From: SKZT01 sp964478625
Lineage (GTDB): Bacteria; Desulfobacterota; Desulfobacteria; Desulfobacterales; SKZT01
Reading direction: 5' to 3'
DNA: 64,000 nt
Assembly (NCBI GenBank): GCA_964478625.1
Contig: CAYZJH010000011.1
Span: forward strand, 14,859 to 78,858
In this document: positions 53,073-62,440 of the stretch, piece by piece
How the letters are laid out: every line of letters begins with the position of its first letter
Position numbering within the stretch: the first letter of the stretch is position 1
Notes under the pieces: model-generated
Seen by the model: only the letters and a program-made list of their open reading frames with translations
Database searches by the model: none
Told to the model about the DNA's origin: nothing
Made by a program: the position numbers and the translations under genes

Positions 53073-53429
53073 TTGGTTGATATCGTTTATGCAATGGGGC
53101 AAGGCGGTGCAGCAGGACAAGGTGCACAGGGTGGATTTTCAGCATTTATCCCCCTTATACTTATGTTCGTTATCTTTTATTTTTTATTGATCAGACCCCA
53201 GCAAAAGAAAACCAAAGAGCATCGTGAAATGATCAACAACCTCAGAAAAGGGGATCGCATTATCACCGCAGGAGGTATTTACGGCCGTATCACCGGAATA
53301 GATGATACGACGGTGACTCTGGAAATTGCAGACAAGGTGCGTATTAAACTGGCCAGACACAATGTCGGCGCGTTGCTTCAATCATCAGCTCAGACAATGC
53401 CTAAAAACAATAAATCCGATAACGAATAA
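53073..53429 (+). CDS. yajC: Preprotein translocase subunit YajC
   Basis: A 118-residue small membrane protein associated with SecDF. One span (FIPLILMFVIFYFLLIRPQQ) is followed by the conserved KKTKEHREMINNLRKGDRII and TAGGIYGRITGIDD. The start is a TTG at 53073 with AAGGAGG upstream, which decides against ATG 53088. It heads the yajC-secD-secF set. Confidence 0.92.
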   Translation: MVDIVYAMGQGGAAGQGAQGGFSAFIPLILMFVIFYFLLIRPQQKKTKEHREMINNLRKGDRIITAGGIYGRITGIDDTTVTLEIADKVRIKLARHNVGALLQSSAQTMPKNNKSDNE

Positions 53430-53457
53430 TTCGATCAGCACTGATCCGTCAACCATA

Positions 53458-53514
53458 AGCCCCATTGAAAAAGAAATTTTTTGCTTGTGAAGGCATTTTT
53501 CTTTATCTGGGGCT
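53458..53514 (+). terminator. Possible attenuator hairpin between yajC and secD
   Basis: AGCCCCA (53458-53464) pairs with TGGGGCT (53508-53514). The loop holds A-rich and T-rich blocks that can extend the stem. It is followed by TTAATTTG. It could adjust secDF expression relative to yajC. Confidence 0.3.
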
Positions 53515-53610
53515 TTAATTTGATATGTACAAGCCATTTCAAACAATTAAAATTTGTTCAACCAACATGGAATTTTCAAAGATTGATCTTTGTTGAAAGG
53601 AAAAGAACCG

Positions 53611-55188
53611 TTGAAAAAGATCTCATGGCGGCTGGTTTTTATCCTGGCGGTTTTTACCATTGCAATCATATATGTCCTACCCACTTTCAAACCATCCTTG
53701 TGGCCATATAATAAAATTAATCTCGGTTTGGATCTTCAAGGCGGAATGCATTTGGTGATGGAAGTAGAAACAGACAAGGCTGTCGAAAGCACCCTTGAAC
53801 GTTTCAGCCAGGAAATCGGAGAGATGATCAGAAAGGAAAACCTTCGAAACGTTTCCGTGGCTATGGACAATGGATCACGGATTTCGGTCAGGATCACGGA
53901 TTTAACTCAGGAAAAAACCTTTCAAAATTTGATGGATAAAGAATTCAGGGATCTTCGGTTGCTTTCCCGAACACAGGAAACAGACTCCTTGACCCTGATT
54001 TGGGATCTTCCGGATGAAGAAACCCGTCACATCAAAAATCTTTCAGTACAGCAAGCTCTTGAAACTATCCGAAACCGAATTGATCAATTCGGTGTGAGCG
54101 AACCCGACATTCGAATTCAGGGAACAAATCGCATCCTTATTCAGCTTCCGGGCATCACGGACACCCAGCGAGCTAAAGAACTCATAGGAAAAACCGCTAT
54201 TTTGGAGTTTAAGCTGGTAAATGAAGCTGTGGATCCTGAAGTGGCTGAAAGAAACGGCGTGCCGGCCGGAAGTGCAATCTATTATCAGATTCAACAGGAT
54301 AGAGGAACCAATCGTGAAATCAAAATACCCTATGTTCTGATAGACCGAACCCTTTTAACCGGAGCATACCTGACCGATGCCAGGGTTCAGATCGATTCCC
54401 AATTTAATGAACCCTATGTCAGTATTACTTTCGATCGAAAAGGCGGAAGGATTTTCGAAAGAATTACAGGAGAAAATGTCAAAAAGCGATTGGCAATCGT
54501 TTTGGATAACAGGGTCTATTCTGCGCCGGTGATCCAGGAAAAAATATCCGGTGGAGAAGCCAGGATTACAGGAAATTTTACCACTGAAGAGGCCCGGGAT
54601 CTGGCAATCGTGTTGCGTGCCGGTGCCTTACCGGCACCAGTCAAAATTCTTGAAGAAAGAACTGTCGGACCTTCATTGGGTGCGGATTCAATCCGTAAAG
54701 GCCTGACATCTATGGTGGTAGGCGGCGTTCTTGTGCTCATTTTTATGATGGTTTATTATCAGGCCTCCGGCCTTGTTGCCAATATCGCCTTAATTTTAAA
54801 TATACTGCTCATTTCCGCCGGCCTTGCCGCGTTCCAGGCAACGCTGACCCTTCCCGGAATTGCCGGGATTATCCTGACCATCGGTATGGCCGTGGATGCC
54901 AACGTCATCATTTTCGAACGTATCCGTGAAGAATTAGATATCGGGAAAACCCCAAGAGCAGCGGTAGATGCCGGTTATGAACGTTCAACCCTGACCATTC
55001 TGGATGCCAACGTAACAACACTTATCGCAGCTCTGGTATTGTTTCAGTTCGGGACAGGACCTGTCAAAGGTTTTGCCGTTACATTGAGCCTGGGGGTTAT
55101 CTCAAGTCTTTTCACATCATTAATCCTGACGCGGTACATATTTGACTATTTTTTAATTACACGAAAATTTAAACGATTAAGCATCTAA
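53611..55188 (+). CDS. secD: Protein translocase subunit SecD
   Basis: A 525-residue RND-type membrane protein that uses the proton gradient to pull proteins through SecYEG. N-terminal span (SWRLVFILAVFTIAIIYVLP), then INLGLDLQGGMHLVMEV (the DLQGG motif). The large periplasmic part has IRNRIDQFGVSEPDI and ARITGNFTTEEARDLAIVLR, and the C-terminal spans have ANVIIFERIREEL. The TTG at 53611 is favoured; the frame also allows TTG 53590. Followed by secF. Confidence 0.95.
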   Translation: MKKISWRLVFILAVFTIAIIYVLPTFKPSLWPYNKINLGLDLQGGMHLVMEVETDKAVESTLERFSQEIGEMIRKENLRNVSVAMDNGSRISVRITDLTQEKTFQNLMDKEFRDLRLLSRTQETDSLTLIWDLPDEETRHIKNLSVQQALETIRNRIDQFGVSEPDIRIQGTNRILIQLPGITDTQRAKELIGKTAILEFKLVNEAVDPEVAERNGVPAGSAIYYQIQQDRGTNREIKIPYVLIDRTLLTGAYLTDARVQIDSQFNEPYVSITFDRKGGRIFERITGENVKKRLAIVLDNRVYSAPVIQEKISGGEARITGNFTTEEARDLAIVLRAGALPAPVKILEERTVGPSLGADSIRKGLTSMVVGGVLVLIFMMVYYQASGLVANIALILNILLISAGLAAFQATLTLPGIAGIILTIGMAVDANVIIFERIREELDIGKTPRAAVDAGYERSTLTILDANVTTLIAALVLFQFGTGPVKGFAVTLSLGVISSLFTSLILTRYIFDYFLITRKFKRLSI

Positions 55189-55268
55189 TTTATTGAACCA
55201 AAAATTGCGTACCACTATTTGAGATCCACGCCGGAAGGCAAAGGTCACTGATTTTTTCGGAGGAAACA

Positions 55269-56309
55269 ATGCGGTTTATCAAACCTGATATCAATATTGA
55301 CTTTACTGGTAAAAGAAAAATTGCCTATTTTATATCCGGTTGCCTTATCCTTTTAAGCATTCTGTCGGTTATCGTTCATGGCGGGCCCCGTTATGGTATC
55401 GATTTTGCCGGAGGTTCCCTTATCCAGGTCAATTTTTTTTCACCAGTCACTATTGCAGATGTCAAAAAGGGACTTTCCGCAGTCAACCTGGAAAAAGCCT
55501 CCGTTCAAAGATTTGGCGAAAGGGAAGATAATGAATACCTCATCCGGACCGACATTGTCGAGGCGTACCACGAAGATTTTTCAACACAGTTACAAAATTC
55601 CCTCAAGGCTGCCACAAATAGTGAGGTTGAAATTCGGAGGATTGAAATGGTCGGGCCTCAGGTCGGTAAGGATTTGAGGGAAAAAGCCTTATTTGCCATG
55701 TTTTTTGCTTTATTGTTTATCACCATATATATTTCCGGCCGATTTGAACTCAAATGGTTGTTAAGCGGAGTCATGGCAGCGGTACTTATCGGAGCCGTTT
55801 ACTTTCTGTCCATTTTTAAAGTCAGTATTCCTTTTCTAATTTTGGCCGCCTTAATCGTAACATTGGTTCTGTTCTGGTTTCTCGAACTTAAATATGCCAT
55901 GGGAGCAATCGTGGCACTTATCCATGATGTCATCATCACGGTCGGCCTTTTTTCCGTTCTCAACATTGAATTTACGCTTCCCATCATTGCGGCATTGCTG
56001 ACCATCATCGGATATTCCTTAAATGACACCATCATTGTATTCGACCGGATCAGGGAAAACCTGAGAAAACATCACCGAAAACCCCTGGAATTCATATTAA
56101 ACCGAAGCATCAATGAAACCTTAGCTCGAACCATATTAACTGCATTAACCACCCTGACTGTGGTTGTCGCCCTTTTGATTTTGGGCGGCGGAATCATTCG
56201 GGATTTTGCACTGGCCATGACAGTCGGAATCATTATCGGGACCTATTCTTCCGTTTATGTGGCCAGCCCTATACTTCTGGCATGGAATGTCAGAAAAAAA
56301 AAGCCTTAG
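55269..56309 (+). CDS. secF: Protein translocase subunit SecF
   Basis: A 346-residue partner of SecD. It has the motif RYGIDFAGGSLIQV after the first span, EIRRIEMVGPQVGKDLREKA, and TLPIIAALLTIIGYSLNDTI with VFDRIREN, all characteristic. Six spans are expected. CGGAGG precedes ATG 55269. Its stop lies 29 bp before the chosen dprA start. Confidence 0.95.
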   Translation: MRFIKPDINIDFTGKRKIAYFISGCLILLSILSVIVHGGPRYGIDFAGGSLIQVNFFSPVTIADVKKGLSAVNLEKASVQRFGEREDNEYLIRTDIVEAYHEDFSTQLQNSLKAATNSEVEIRRIEMVGPQVGKDLREKALFAMFFALLFITIYISGRFELKWLLSGVMAAVLIGAVYFLSIFKVSIPFLILAALIVTLVLFWFLELKYAMGAIVALIHDVIITVGLFSVLNIEFTLPIIAALLTIIGYSLNDTIIVFDRIRENLRKHHRKPLEFILNRSINETLARTILTALTTLTVVVALLILGGGIIRDFALAMTVGIIIGTYSSVYVASPILLAWNVRKKKP

Positions 56310-56340
56310 GGATTTCCAGAAAGGCCGTAAAACTAAACTG

Positions 56341-57468
56341 ATGGGAGATACCTTTCCGGAAAAATGGTTTCCCTGGTTTGCACTTAAAAGTATTCCGGGA
56401 ATCGGCAATATCCTCTTTAAACGATTATTAGACCGATTTTCTTCCCCTGAAAAGGTTTTTGATGCATCTTTTCAAGAACTGAGCCAAATCAACGGGATAT
56501 CCAGAAGTCTTGCGCTCAGGATAAAATCATGTCAATTGAATGAGACCATCAAAAAAGAACTGGATCATGTCCTTGAGAAAGGTTTTCACATCGTCACCTT
56601 TTCCGATTTGGATTATCCTCCTCTGTTACGTCACATCCCTGATCCTCCTCCTTATTTGTACGTTTCCGGAAAATTATTGCCACAAAACCATAACATGGCT
56701 GTGGTAGGTTCGAGAAATCCGACTTCATACGGTATTTCCGCCGCCAAACGCATATCCGAAGGCCTGGCCAAACTCGGATTCATAATCGTAAGCGGCATGG
56801 CCAGAGGAATTGATTCCGCGGCCCATGGAGGAGCGCTTTCGAAAAGCGGTAAAACCATTGCGGTCCTGGGAAGTGGTTTTAACAAGATTTATCCCCCTGA
56901 AAACCGCAAACTTTTTGATCAGATCTCAGAAAGCGGTGCAGTCATTTCAGAATTTTCGATTCAGTCTCCCCCTGAAGCCCACCATTTTCCAATCAGAAAC
57001 CGAATCATCAGCGGAATGTCACTGGGAACGGTCGTTGTGGAAGCCGGCAGAAAAAGCGGTTCTCTAATAACAGCCAGACTGGCTGCCGAACAAAACCGGG
57101 AGGTTTTTGCAGTACCGGGGAGCATTCATTCATTTAAAAGTTACGGCACCAATAGTCTCATCAAACAAGGAGCAAAGCTGGTGGAAGATGTCCGCGACAT
57201 CATTGAAGAACTGTCTCCTCAGATACGGGAAAACCTTGAAGGCACCCCCGAAAGTGCCTATCTTGACAACCGAACGAAGCTATTGCCGAATTTAAATCCG
57301 GATGAACAAAGGGTTATGAATCACCTTGAACCATACCCGGTTCACGTGGACGAACTTGTCAGAAAAACTTCCATGGCACCGGGAAAGCTATTGGGCATAC
57401 TGTTAAAATTTGAACTTGAAGGAATTGCCGTACAATTACCCGGCAAATGTTTTTCTTTAAAAACCTGA
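56341..57468 (+). CDS. dprA: DNA-processing protein DprA
   Basis: About 375 residues from ATG 56341. The N-terminal SAM-like region (FPWFALKSIPGIGNILFKRL) is followed by the Rossmann-like DprA core: VVGSRNPTSYGISAAKRISE, GFIIVSGMARGIDSAAHGGA, AVLGSGFNKIYPPENRKLF and HHFPIRNRIISGMSLGTVVV, then a C-terminal winged helix. It loads RecA on incoming single-stranded DNA in natural transformation. The start is uncertain: ATG 56287 and 56257 are also in frame and overlap secF, and no clear ribosome site favours one. Confidence 0.9.
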   Translation: MGDTFPEKWFPWFALKSIPGIGNILFKRLLDRFSSPEKVFDASFQELSQINGISRSLALRIKSCQLNETIKKELDHVLEKGFHIVTFSDLDYPPLLRHIPDPPPYLYVSGKLLPQNHNMAVVGSRNPTSYGISAAKRISEGLAKLGFIIVSGMARGIDSAAHGGALSKSGKTIAVLGSGFNKIYPPENRKLFDQISESGAVISEFSIQSPPEAHHFPIRNRIISGMSLGTVVVEAGRKSGSLITARLAAEQNREVFAVPGSIHSFKSYGTNSLIKQGAKLVEDVRDIIEELSPQIRENLEGTPESAYLDNRTKLLPNLNPDEQRVMNHLEPYPVHVDELVRKTSMAPGKLLGILLKFELEGIAVQLPGKCFSLKT

Positions 57469-57474
57469 TTCGTT

Positions 57475-57499
57475 GAATTCCATCGAATCTATGGAATTC
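57475..57499. repeat. Inverted repeat between dprA and topA
   Basis: A perfect 9-bp stem (GAATTCCAT/ATGGAATTC) with a 7-nt loop. It has no T-run, so an operator or weak terminator is possible. Confidence 0.35.
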
Positions 57500-57528
57500 C
57501 ATCTTAATTATAAATTTAAGGAGTTGTT

Positions 57529-59808
57529 GTGAGTAAACCGCTTCTCATTGTAGAGTCACCCACAAAGGTTAAAACATTAAAAAAATACTTAGGCAAAGAG
57601 TTTCAGATCGAGGCCACGGTAGGACATTTGAAAGATTTGCCTCGAAACAAACTAGGGGTCGATATTGAAAACGGATTCCAACCCCTCTACAGTAATATAC
57701 CAGGCAAACAAAAGGTCATTTCATCATTAAAAAAAGCTGCAGGAAATACAACCGAAATCTATCTTGCCCCTGACCCTGACCGGGAGGGCGAAGCAATCGC
57801 ATGGCACACTGCAGAAATTTTAAAAAAAAAAGGACGAAAATTTTATCGCGTTCTTTTTCATGAACTTACCGAAAAGGCCATTCGCCAGGCCATGGCCTCT
57901 ACTACCAGTCTCGATCCAAACAAGTATGAAGCACAAAAAGCCAGGCGGGTTTTAGACAGACTTGTCGGATATGAAGTGTCGCCGCTGCTTTGGCGAAAGG
58001 TGCAAGGCGGACTAAGTGCCGGACGGGTCCAGTCTGTAGCGTTAAGAATTATATGCGAAAGGGAAAAAGCCATTCAAGCTTTCGAACCCGAAGAATACTG
58101 GACTATCAGCGCACTTTTTGAGGGAGATTCTCCCCCGGCTTTTATGGGAAAATTAACTCGCAAAAACAATGAAAAACTGACGATCCCCAATGAAACGGTC
58201 GCCAGGGAAATTCTCCAGGATCTTTCATTACATCAGCCGATCTTGCAAAAAGTCACCCATAAAACGATAAAAAGAAATCCCTTACCGCCATTTACCACCA
58301 GCAAGCTTCAACAAGATTCCATTAGAAAATTAAGATTTTCTGCAAAAAAAACCATGACCATTGCCCAACAGCTTTATGAGGGTGTTGAATTGGCCGACGG
58401 TGAGCCCACAGGGTTAATCACCTATATGAGAACCGACTCGGTCCGGATCTCGCAGGAAGCTGCTGAGGAGGCTCTAAAGCTTGTCAGGGAAAGATTTGGC
58501 CGGGATTATTCATTAGAAAAACCTCGTTATTTTCAAAATAAGAAAAAAGCTCAGGATGCCCATGAAGCTGTTCGTCCGACCTCGGTGTTCAACACACCGG
58601 AAAAGGTAGCCCCTTATTTAACACCTGACCAGATGGCTTTATACCAATTGATCTGGAAACGCTTTGTGGCTTCGCAAATGGCTCAGGCATTGATCAACCA
58701 GATTTCTTTTTCCATCGATTGCGGAAAGTACACCTTTACAGCATCAGGTTCCAATATTCAGTTTTTGGGATATCTGGCTCTCTATCAAACGGAAGATCAG
58801 GAAGAGCCTCTGGATTCCACCTCGGAACATCTTCCGGATATCCCGGAAAAAACAGTTCTCAAAGTCATTCACTATGATCCCAAACAGCATTTTACCCAAC
58901 CCCCTCCCCGCTTTTCCGAAGCGTCTCTGGTCAAGGAATTGGAAGAAAACGGTATCGGACGTCCGAGTACTTATGCGACCATTCTCTCAACAATTCGGGA
59001 AAAAAAATACGTTGAACTGGAAAAAGGGTATTTCAAGCCCAATGAACTGGGATTCATTGTCAATGAGTTGCTTGTAAAAAATTTCCCCAATGTTTTCAAC
59101 GTGGATTTTACATCCAATATGGAAGAAAACCTGGATCTTCTTGAATCTGCCGAAGCCGATGCACAGGAGCTTTTAAAACGGTTTTATGATCCTTTCAAAA
59201 AAAACCTGGATATGGCGGCAAGCAATATGCTGAGTATTAAAGGTGTGGGTTTTGCCACCGATTTAACGTGTCCTGAATGCTATTCGACAATCCATTTAAA
59301 AATTGGGAAAAACGGGCCGTTTCTTGCCTGCAGCGGATACCCAAACTGCAAATATACCCGGGACTATGTTCGGGATGAAAAAGGAATGATTCGCCCCATC
59401 GAACCAGCGCCCGAAGATCTTACGGACCAGACCTGTGATCAATGTGGAAAACCCATGGTCATCAAATTCGGAAAATACGGCCAGTTTTTTGCCTGTAGCG
59501 GATATCCCGAGTGCAAACATACCAAATCACTGGATGCCAAAGAGACCGGAAAAGAAACCGGCGTTAAATGCCCGGAAACAACCTGTGATGGAGAAATTGT
59601 TGAAAGAGTGTCCAAAAGAGGAAAAACATTTTACGGCTGTACCCGTTTTCCAAAATGCAATTTTGCCACTTGGGATAAACCTGTTGACAAACCATGTCCT
59701 GATTGCGGCTCTAAATATCTGGTTCGGAAATCGACCAAAAAGGAAGGGGAATTCTTAACGTGCCCTGATAAAAAGTGTGGCTACAAGGAGTTTTTTTCGG
59801 AATCATAG
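57529..59808 (+). CDS. topA: DNA topoisomerase I
   Basis: A 759-residue type IA topoisomerase that relaxes negative supercoils. The TOPRIM domain has LLIVESPTKVKTLKKYLG and DPDREGEAIAWHTAE. The active Tyr lies in GLITYMRTDSVRIS. The C-terminal 170 residues hold four zinc-ribbon modules (CPECYSTIHLK, CDQCGKPMVIKFG, CPETTCDGEIVE, CPDCGSKYLVR). The start is a GTG at 57529 after AAGGAG. Confidence 0.96.
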   Translation: MSKPLLIVESPTKVKTLKKYLGKEFQIEATVGHLKDLPRNKLGVDIENGFQPLYSNIPGKQKVISSLKKAAGNTTEIYLAPDPDREGEAIAWHTAEILKKKGRKFYRVLFHELTEKAIRQAMASTTSLDPNKYEAQKARRVLDRLVGYEVSPLLWRKVQGGLSAGRVQSVALRIICEREKAIQAFEPEEYWTISALFEGDSPPAFMGKLTRKNNEKLTIPNETVAREILQDLSLHQPILQKVTHKTIKRNPLPPFTTSKLQQDSIRKLRFSAKKTMTIAQQLYEGVELADGEPTGLITYMRTDSVRISQEAAEEALKLVRERFGRDYSLEKPRYFQNKKKAQDAHEAVRPTSVFNTPEKVAPYLTPDQMALYQLIWKRFVASQMAQALINQISFSIDCGKYTFTASGSNIQFLGYLALYQTEDQEEPLDSTSEHLPDIPEKTVLKVIHYDPKQHFTQPPPRFSEASLVKELEENGIGRPSTYATILSTIREKKYVELEKGYFKPNELGFIVNELLVKNFPNVFNVDFTSNMEENLDLLESAEADAQELLKRFYDPFKKNLDMAASNMLSIKGVGFATDLTCPECYSTIHLKIGKNGPFLACSGYPNCKYTRDYVRDEKGMIRPIEPAPEDLTDQTCDQCGKPMVIKFGKYGQFFACSGYPECKHTKSLDAKETGKETGVKCPETTCDGEIVERVSKRGKTFYGCTRFPKCNFATWDKPVDKPCPDCGSKYLVRKSTKKEGEFLTCPDKKCGYKEFFSES

Positions 59809-59853
59809 CCAAAATACCAAGAAGTGCAACATCCTAGATCAGGAAAATCTATA

Positions 59854-60201
59854 ATGAATTGTATCGATGCTATCGAGGGAAGTGCAAAAAGTATAATCGA
59901 AAAACTTCATGAGGTTTTTGTGGATACCAGCCTTGATGACACGGAATATATTTTGAATGTCAAGGCGGTAATCATGGGAATTGGTGAATTTATCCGCTCA
60001 AACAAAGCAATCACCAGTGATCCTGAAACATTGGAGCATGTCCTTTATGAATTTTCCAAAAAGATATGGTTTTCGCAGTTACTCCAAAGGCAGAAAAAAG
60101 AATCCGGCACAGAGGATTCGGAAAAAGCCGGTTCTGAAATTAAAGAATATTATGACTACTACTTTGATTACCTATATGCCCATGGTAAATATCCCCAATA
60201 G
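59854..60201 (+). CDS. Small hypothetical protein
   Basis: A 115-residue acidic, helical protein from ATG 59854 behind AGGAAA. No domain is recognised. Segments include SAKSIIEKLHEVFVDTSL and an aromatic-rich end (YYDYYFDYLYAHGKYPQ). It follows topA by 45 bp and may be in the same transcript. It is convergent with the next small gene. Confidence 0.5.
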   Translation: MNCIDAIEGSAKSIIEKLHEVFVDTSLDDTEYILNVKAVIMGIGEFIRSNKAITSDPETLEHVLYEFSKKIWFSQLLQRQKKESGTEDSEKAGSEIKEYYDYYFDYLYAHGKYPQ

Positions 60202-60230
60202 GCTTACATTAAAGGTAACAACCGGAATCG

Positions 60231-60482
60231 TTACTCCATTTGGGCCAAGTCCTCCGGGGTGATAATCATGATATGGTCCTTGTTGATATCACAAAAGGCT
60301 GTTTTGAGGATTGCGTGATTGCTCAGGCTAAAAATCTCTGCATCCGTTACAGCAATAAAATGCCTGGAATCCAGCATGAAGTCGGTTAATCGAGCATTCG
60401 GCAACAGGTCGATATGCCCTGTTATTTTATACTGGCTTGTATAAATGATCACCTTGGTGCGTTTTTCAAAAGTATCTTCCAT
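60231..60482 (-). CDS. Small conserved protein (DUF6812-like)
   Basis: An 83-residue beta-rich protein starting at ATG 60482 behind GGAGGGAG, which decides against the upstream frame start at 60500. It reads VIIYTSQYKITGHIDLLP, RHFIAVTDAEIFSL, AFCDINKDHIMIITP, a pattern I associate with DUF6812. The function is unknown. It is divergent from the RsbW-like gene. Confidence 0.6.
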   Translation of the reverse strand: MEDTFEKRTKVIIYTSQYKITGHIDLLPNARLTDFMLDSRHFIAVTDAEIFSLSNHAILKTAFCDINKDHIMIITPEDLAQME

Positions 60483-60668
60483 TTTCTCCCTCCGGATCAA
60501 ATACCCTTTTCATCTTCAATATTTTGCGATAATAGAAAATATATTTCGTGTTTGTCAATTCATTCCCAATGGCCTGTTTTGATCCCAGACCGGTCTGAAT
60601 TTGCTTGAACCGGATATTCTGAATTATGAAACAGCTATGGGAAAAAAATCAATCCCCTGCAGGAGTGA

Positions 60669-61082
60669 GTGTTGAAAAGCATCTTAATATCCATGCCGAA
60701 CGATCCTGAAGAAGTGAACAACCTTCTCAAGGTGATCAACGCATTTCTTGAACCCAAAAAATTTTCTCCAAATATTATCACCGCCATCAATCTTGTCATC
60801 GAAGAGAGTCTTATGAATACGATCCAGCACGGGTATGATGATTCAATGGAACATCTGATCACCTTGCAAATCACTTTGAATAAGGACGAGGTGGTTTTAA
60901 GGTTTGAAGATGACGCAAGGGAATTTAACCCTCTGGCCACTCCCAGAATGGAAAAATCAGAAGCCCTCCTGGACTCGGCAAAAGGGCTGGGCATTCACCT
61001 GGTCCGCAACATGATGAACGCCATGGCCTATTATCGTGAAGACAATAAAAACATACTCCAGATCTGGATATATTTGAGATAG
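60669..61082 (+). CDS. RsbW-like ATP-binding protein (anti-sigma / Ser-Thr kinase fold)
   Basis: A 137-residue GHKL ATPase. The N box is INLVIEESLMNTIQHGYDDS and the G1-like segment is VVLRFEDDAREFNPLAT. The G2 segment is LLDSAKGLGIHLVRNMMNAM. The start is GTG 60669 or TTG 60672 behind AGGAG. Such proteins phosphorylate anti-anti-sigma factors or control stress responses. No antagonist (STAS) or sigma factor gene is adjacent in the window. Confidence 0.82.
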   Translation: MLKSILISMPNDPEEVNNLLKVINAFLEPKKFSPNIITAINLVIEESLMNTIQHGYDDSMEHLITLQITLNKDEVVLRFEDDAREFNPLATPRMEKSEALLDSAKGLGIHLVRNMMNAMAYYREDNKNILQIWIYLR

Positions 61083-61163
61083 GTTTCACAGGAATCTGGA
61101 AAAACCAGATTCAAAAATTGACATTTCATGGTCTGTCTTTTGAATGATCTGAATTTTGAGAAA

Positions 61164-62231
61164 TTAAAGCTTAAACTTTCCCCGCTCCATGGCAATTCTC
61201 ATATAGGTATGAATAAAGGTTTCAGGAGGTTCATAAGTTTCATCTCCCTGTTTTTGTAGCAATTCTATGGCTCCAAATTCGCACGTGGGAACACAGAGCC
61301 CGCATCCAATGCACCGATTACGATCCACACTTGCTGTCTCTTCAACAGTGATGGCATCCATGGGGCACCGTTGCAAACATGTAGAACATGCCGTGCAATT
61401 GGCTTCAGTAACCTGGGCATAGTAATTCGCATGCACCGCTTTGGAAGGTTCAGGCAATAATTTGATATTTTTCAGGATCTGGCAACAACATCCACAGCAC
61501 ATGCATATGTTGGCAGGTTTTTTGGCATTACTGGGCTGAATCACCAGTCCGGCTTCCACACCTTTTTGTAATAACCCCAGGGCCTCTTCCTGGGTGATTG
61601 AACGCCCTAATCCATTTTCCTCATAATAGAATGCTCCTGTGGAAAAAACCAGACAAACCTCTTCGGGACGGTCACACCCTTTGCCAACCATTTTATGCTC
61701 TTTCCTGCAAATACAGGGAGCCACCACAATCTTCGACTGTTTTCGAATAATCTCCTCAGCCTGTTCATAGGGCATGACACCGGGTTCGGCAACCACACTC
61801 CTATTGATCGGAATCACCCTTAATTGCTGTGTCTTTTGTTTGGCCCATCCCTTTTTCACCAGATATGGAACATATTCATTAAAATCCCGGATCAAGCCTT
61901 CATCCAGACTGTTGACATGATATTCCCAAATACCGATAACAAACTGTGCCGCCATGTAAAAGGACTGATCCCCTTTTCTTTTGCGAAAAATCAACCCTTT
62001 TTGAGACATCTTTTCCAGAATGGGCGAAATCTTGTTTTCATCCATACCCAACCGCCCGGCAATAACACCAGCCGGTTCCTGTTTCATTTTCAGTCCAACC
62101 GCGATTTTCGCCTCCTCCGGAGAAAAAAGCCTTTTTAAAATCCTGATCTCAACACCGCTTTCCGTAGAAGGAAATCCTGTCGGAAGATCATCCAGATGCT
62201 TTGCCAGGTTCTGATAAACATCCTCAGCCAT
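61164..62231 (-). CDS. HTH and iron-sulfur cluster protein
   Basis: A 355-residue cytoplasmic protein. Residues 1-100 contain a winged helix-like segment (PAGVIAGRLGMDENKISPIL). The middle has CICRKEHKMVGKGCDRPEEVC, which could bind a cluster or zinc, and a dense CMCCGCCCQILKN. The C-terminus has two [4Fe-4S] motifs (CTACSTCLQRCPMDAITV, CIGCGLCVPTCEFGAIEL). GGGGAG precedes ATG 62231. Proteins of this layout are seen in sulfate reducers, but their reaction is not known to me. It may be a redox-responsive regulator or an electron-transfer protein. Confidence 0.7.
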   Translation of the reverse strand: MAEDVYQNLAKHLDDLPTGFPSTESGVEIRILKRLFSPEEAKIAVGLKMKQEPAGVIAGRLGMDENKISPILEKMSQKGLIFRKRKGDQSFYMAAQFVIGIWEYHVNSLDEGLIRDFNEYVPYLVKKGWAKQKTQQLRVIPINRSVVAEPGVMPYEQAEEIIRKQSKIVVAPCICRKEHKMVGKGCDRPEEVCLVFSTGAFYYEENGLGRSITQEEALGLLQKGVEAGLVIQPSNAKKPANICMCCGCCCQILKNIKLLPEPSKAVHANYYAQVTEANCTACSTCLQRCPMDAITVEETASVDRNRCIGCGLCVPTCEFGAIELLQKQGDETYEPPETFIHTYMRIAMERGKFKL

Positions 62232-62440
62232 TTTATTTACACTCCCCAATTATCGTGTTGATTTCCATAATCGACATTCAATTGTTATCTCAGAGCCGGT
62301 TCCATGTCAACACAGACCATTGGGAACCATCAAATCGCTCTGATCTTTTCCCCCATCTTTGCGGGTGATTGCACTTTGATGATAAATGGTTTAAATTATT
62401 GCCTTTGTGAAATGAGGATACCCCCGGGAAGGTTGAATCA

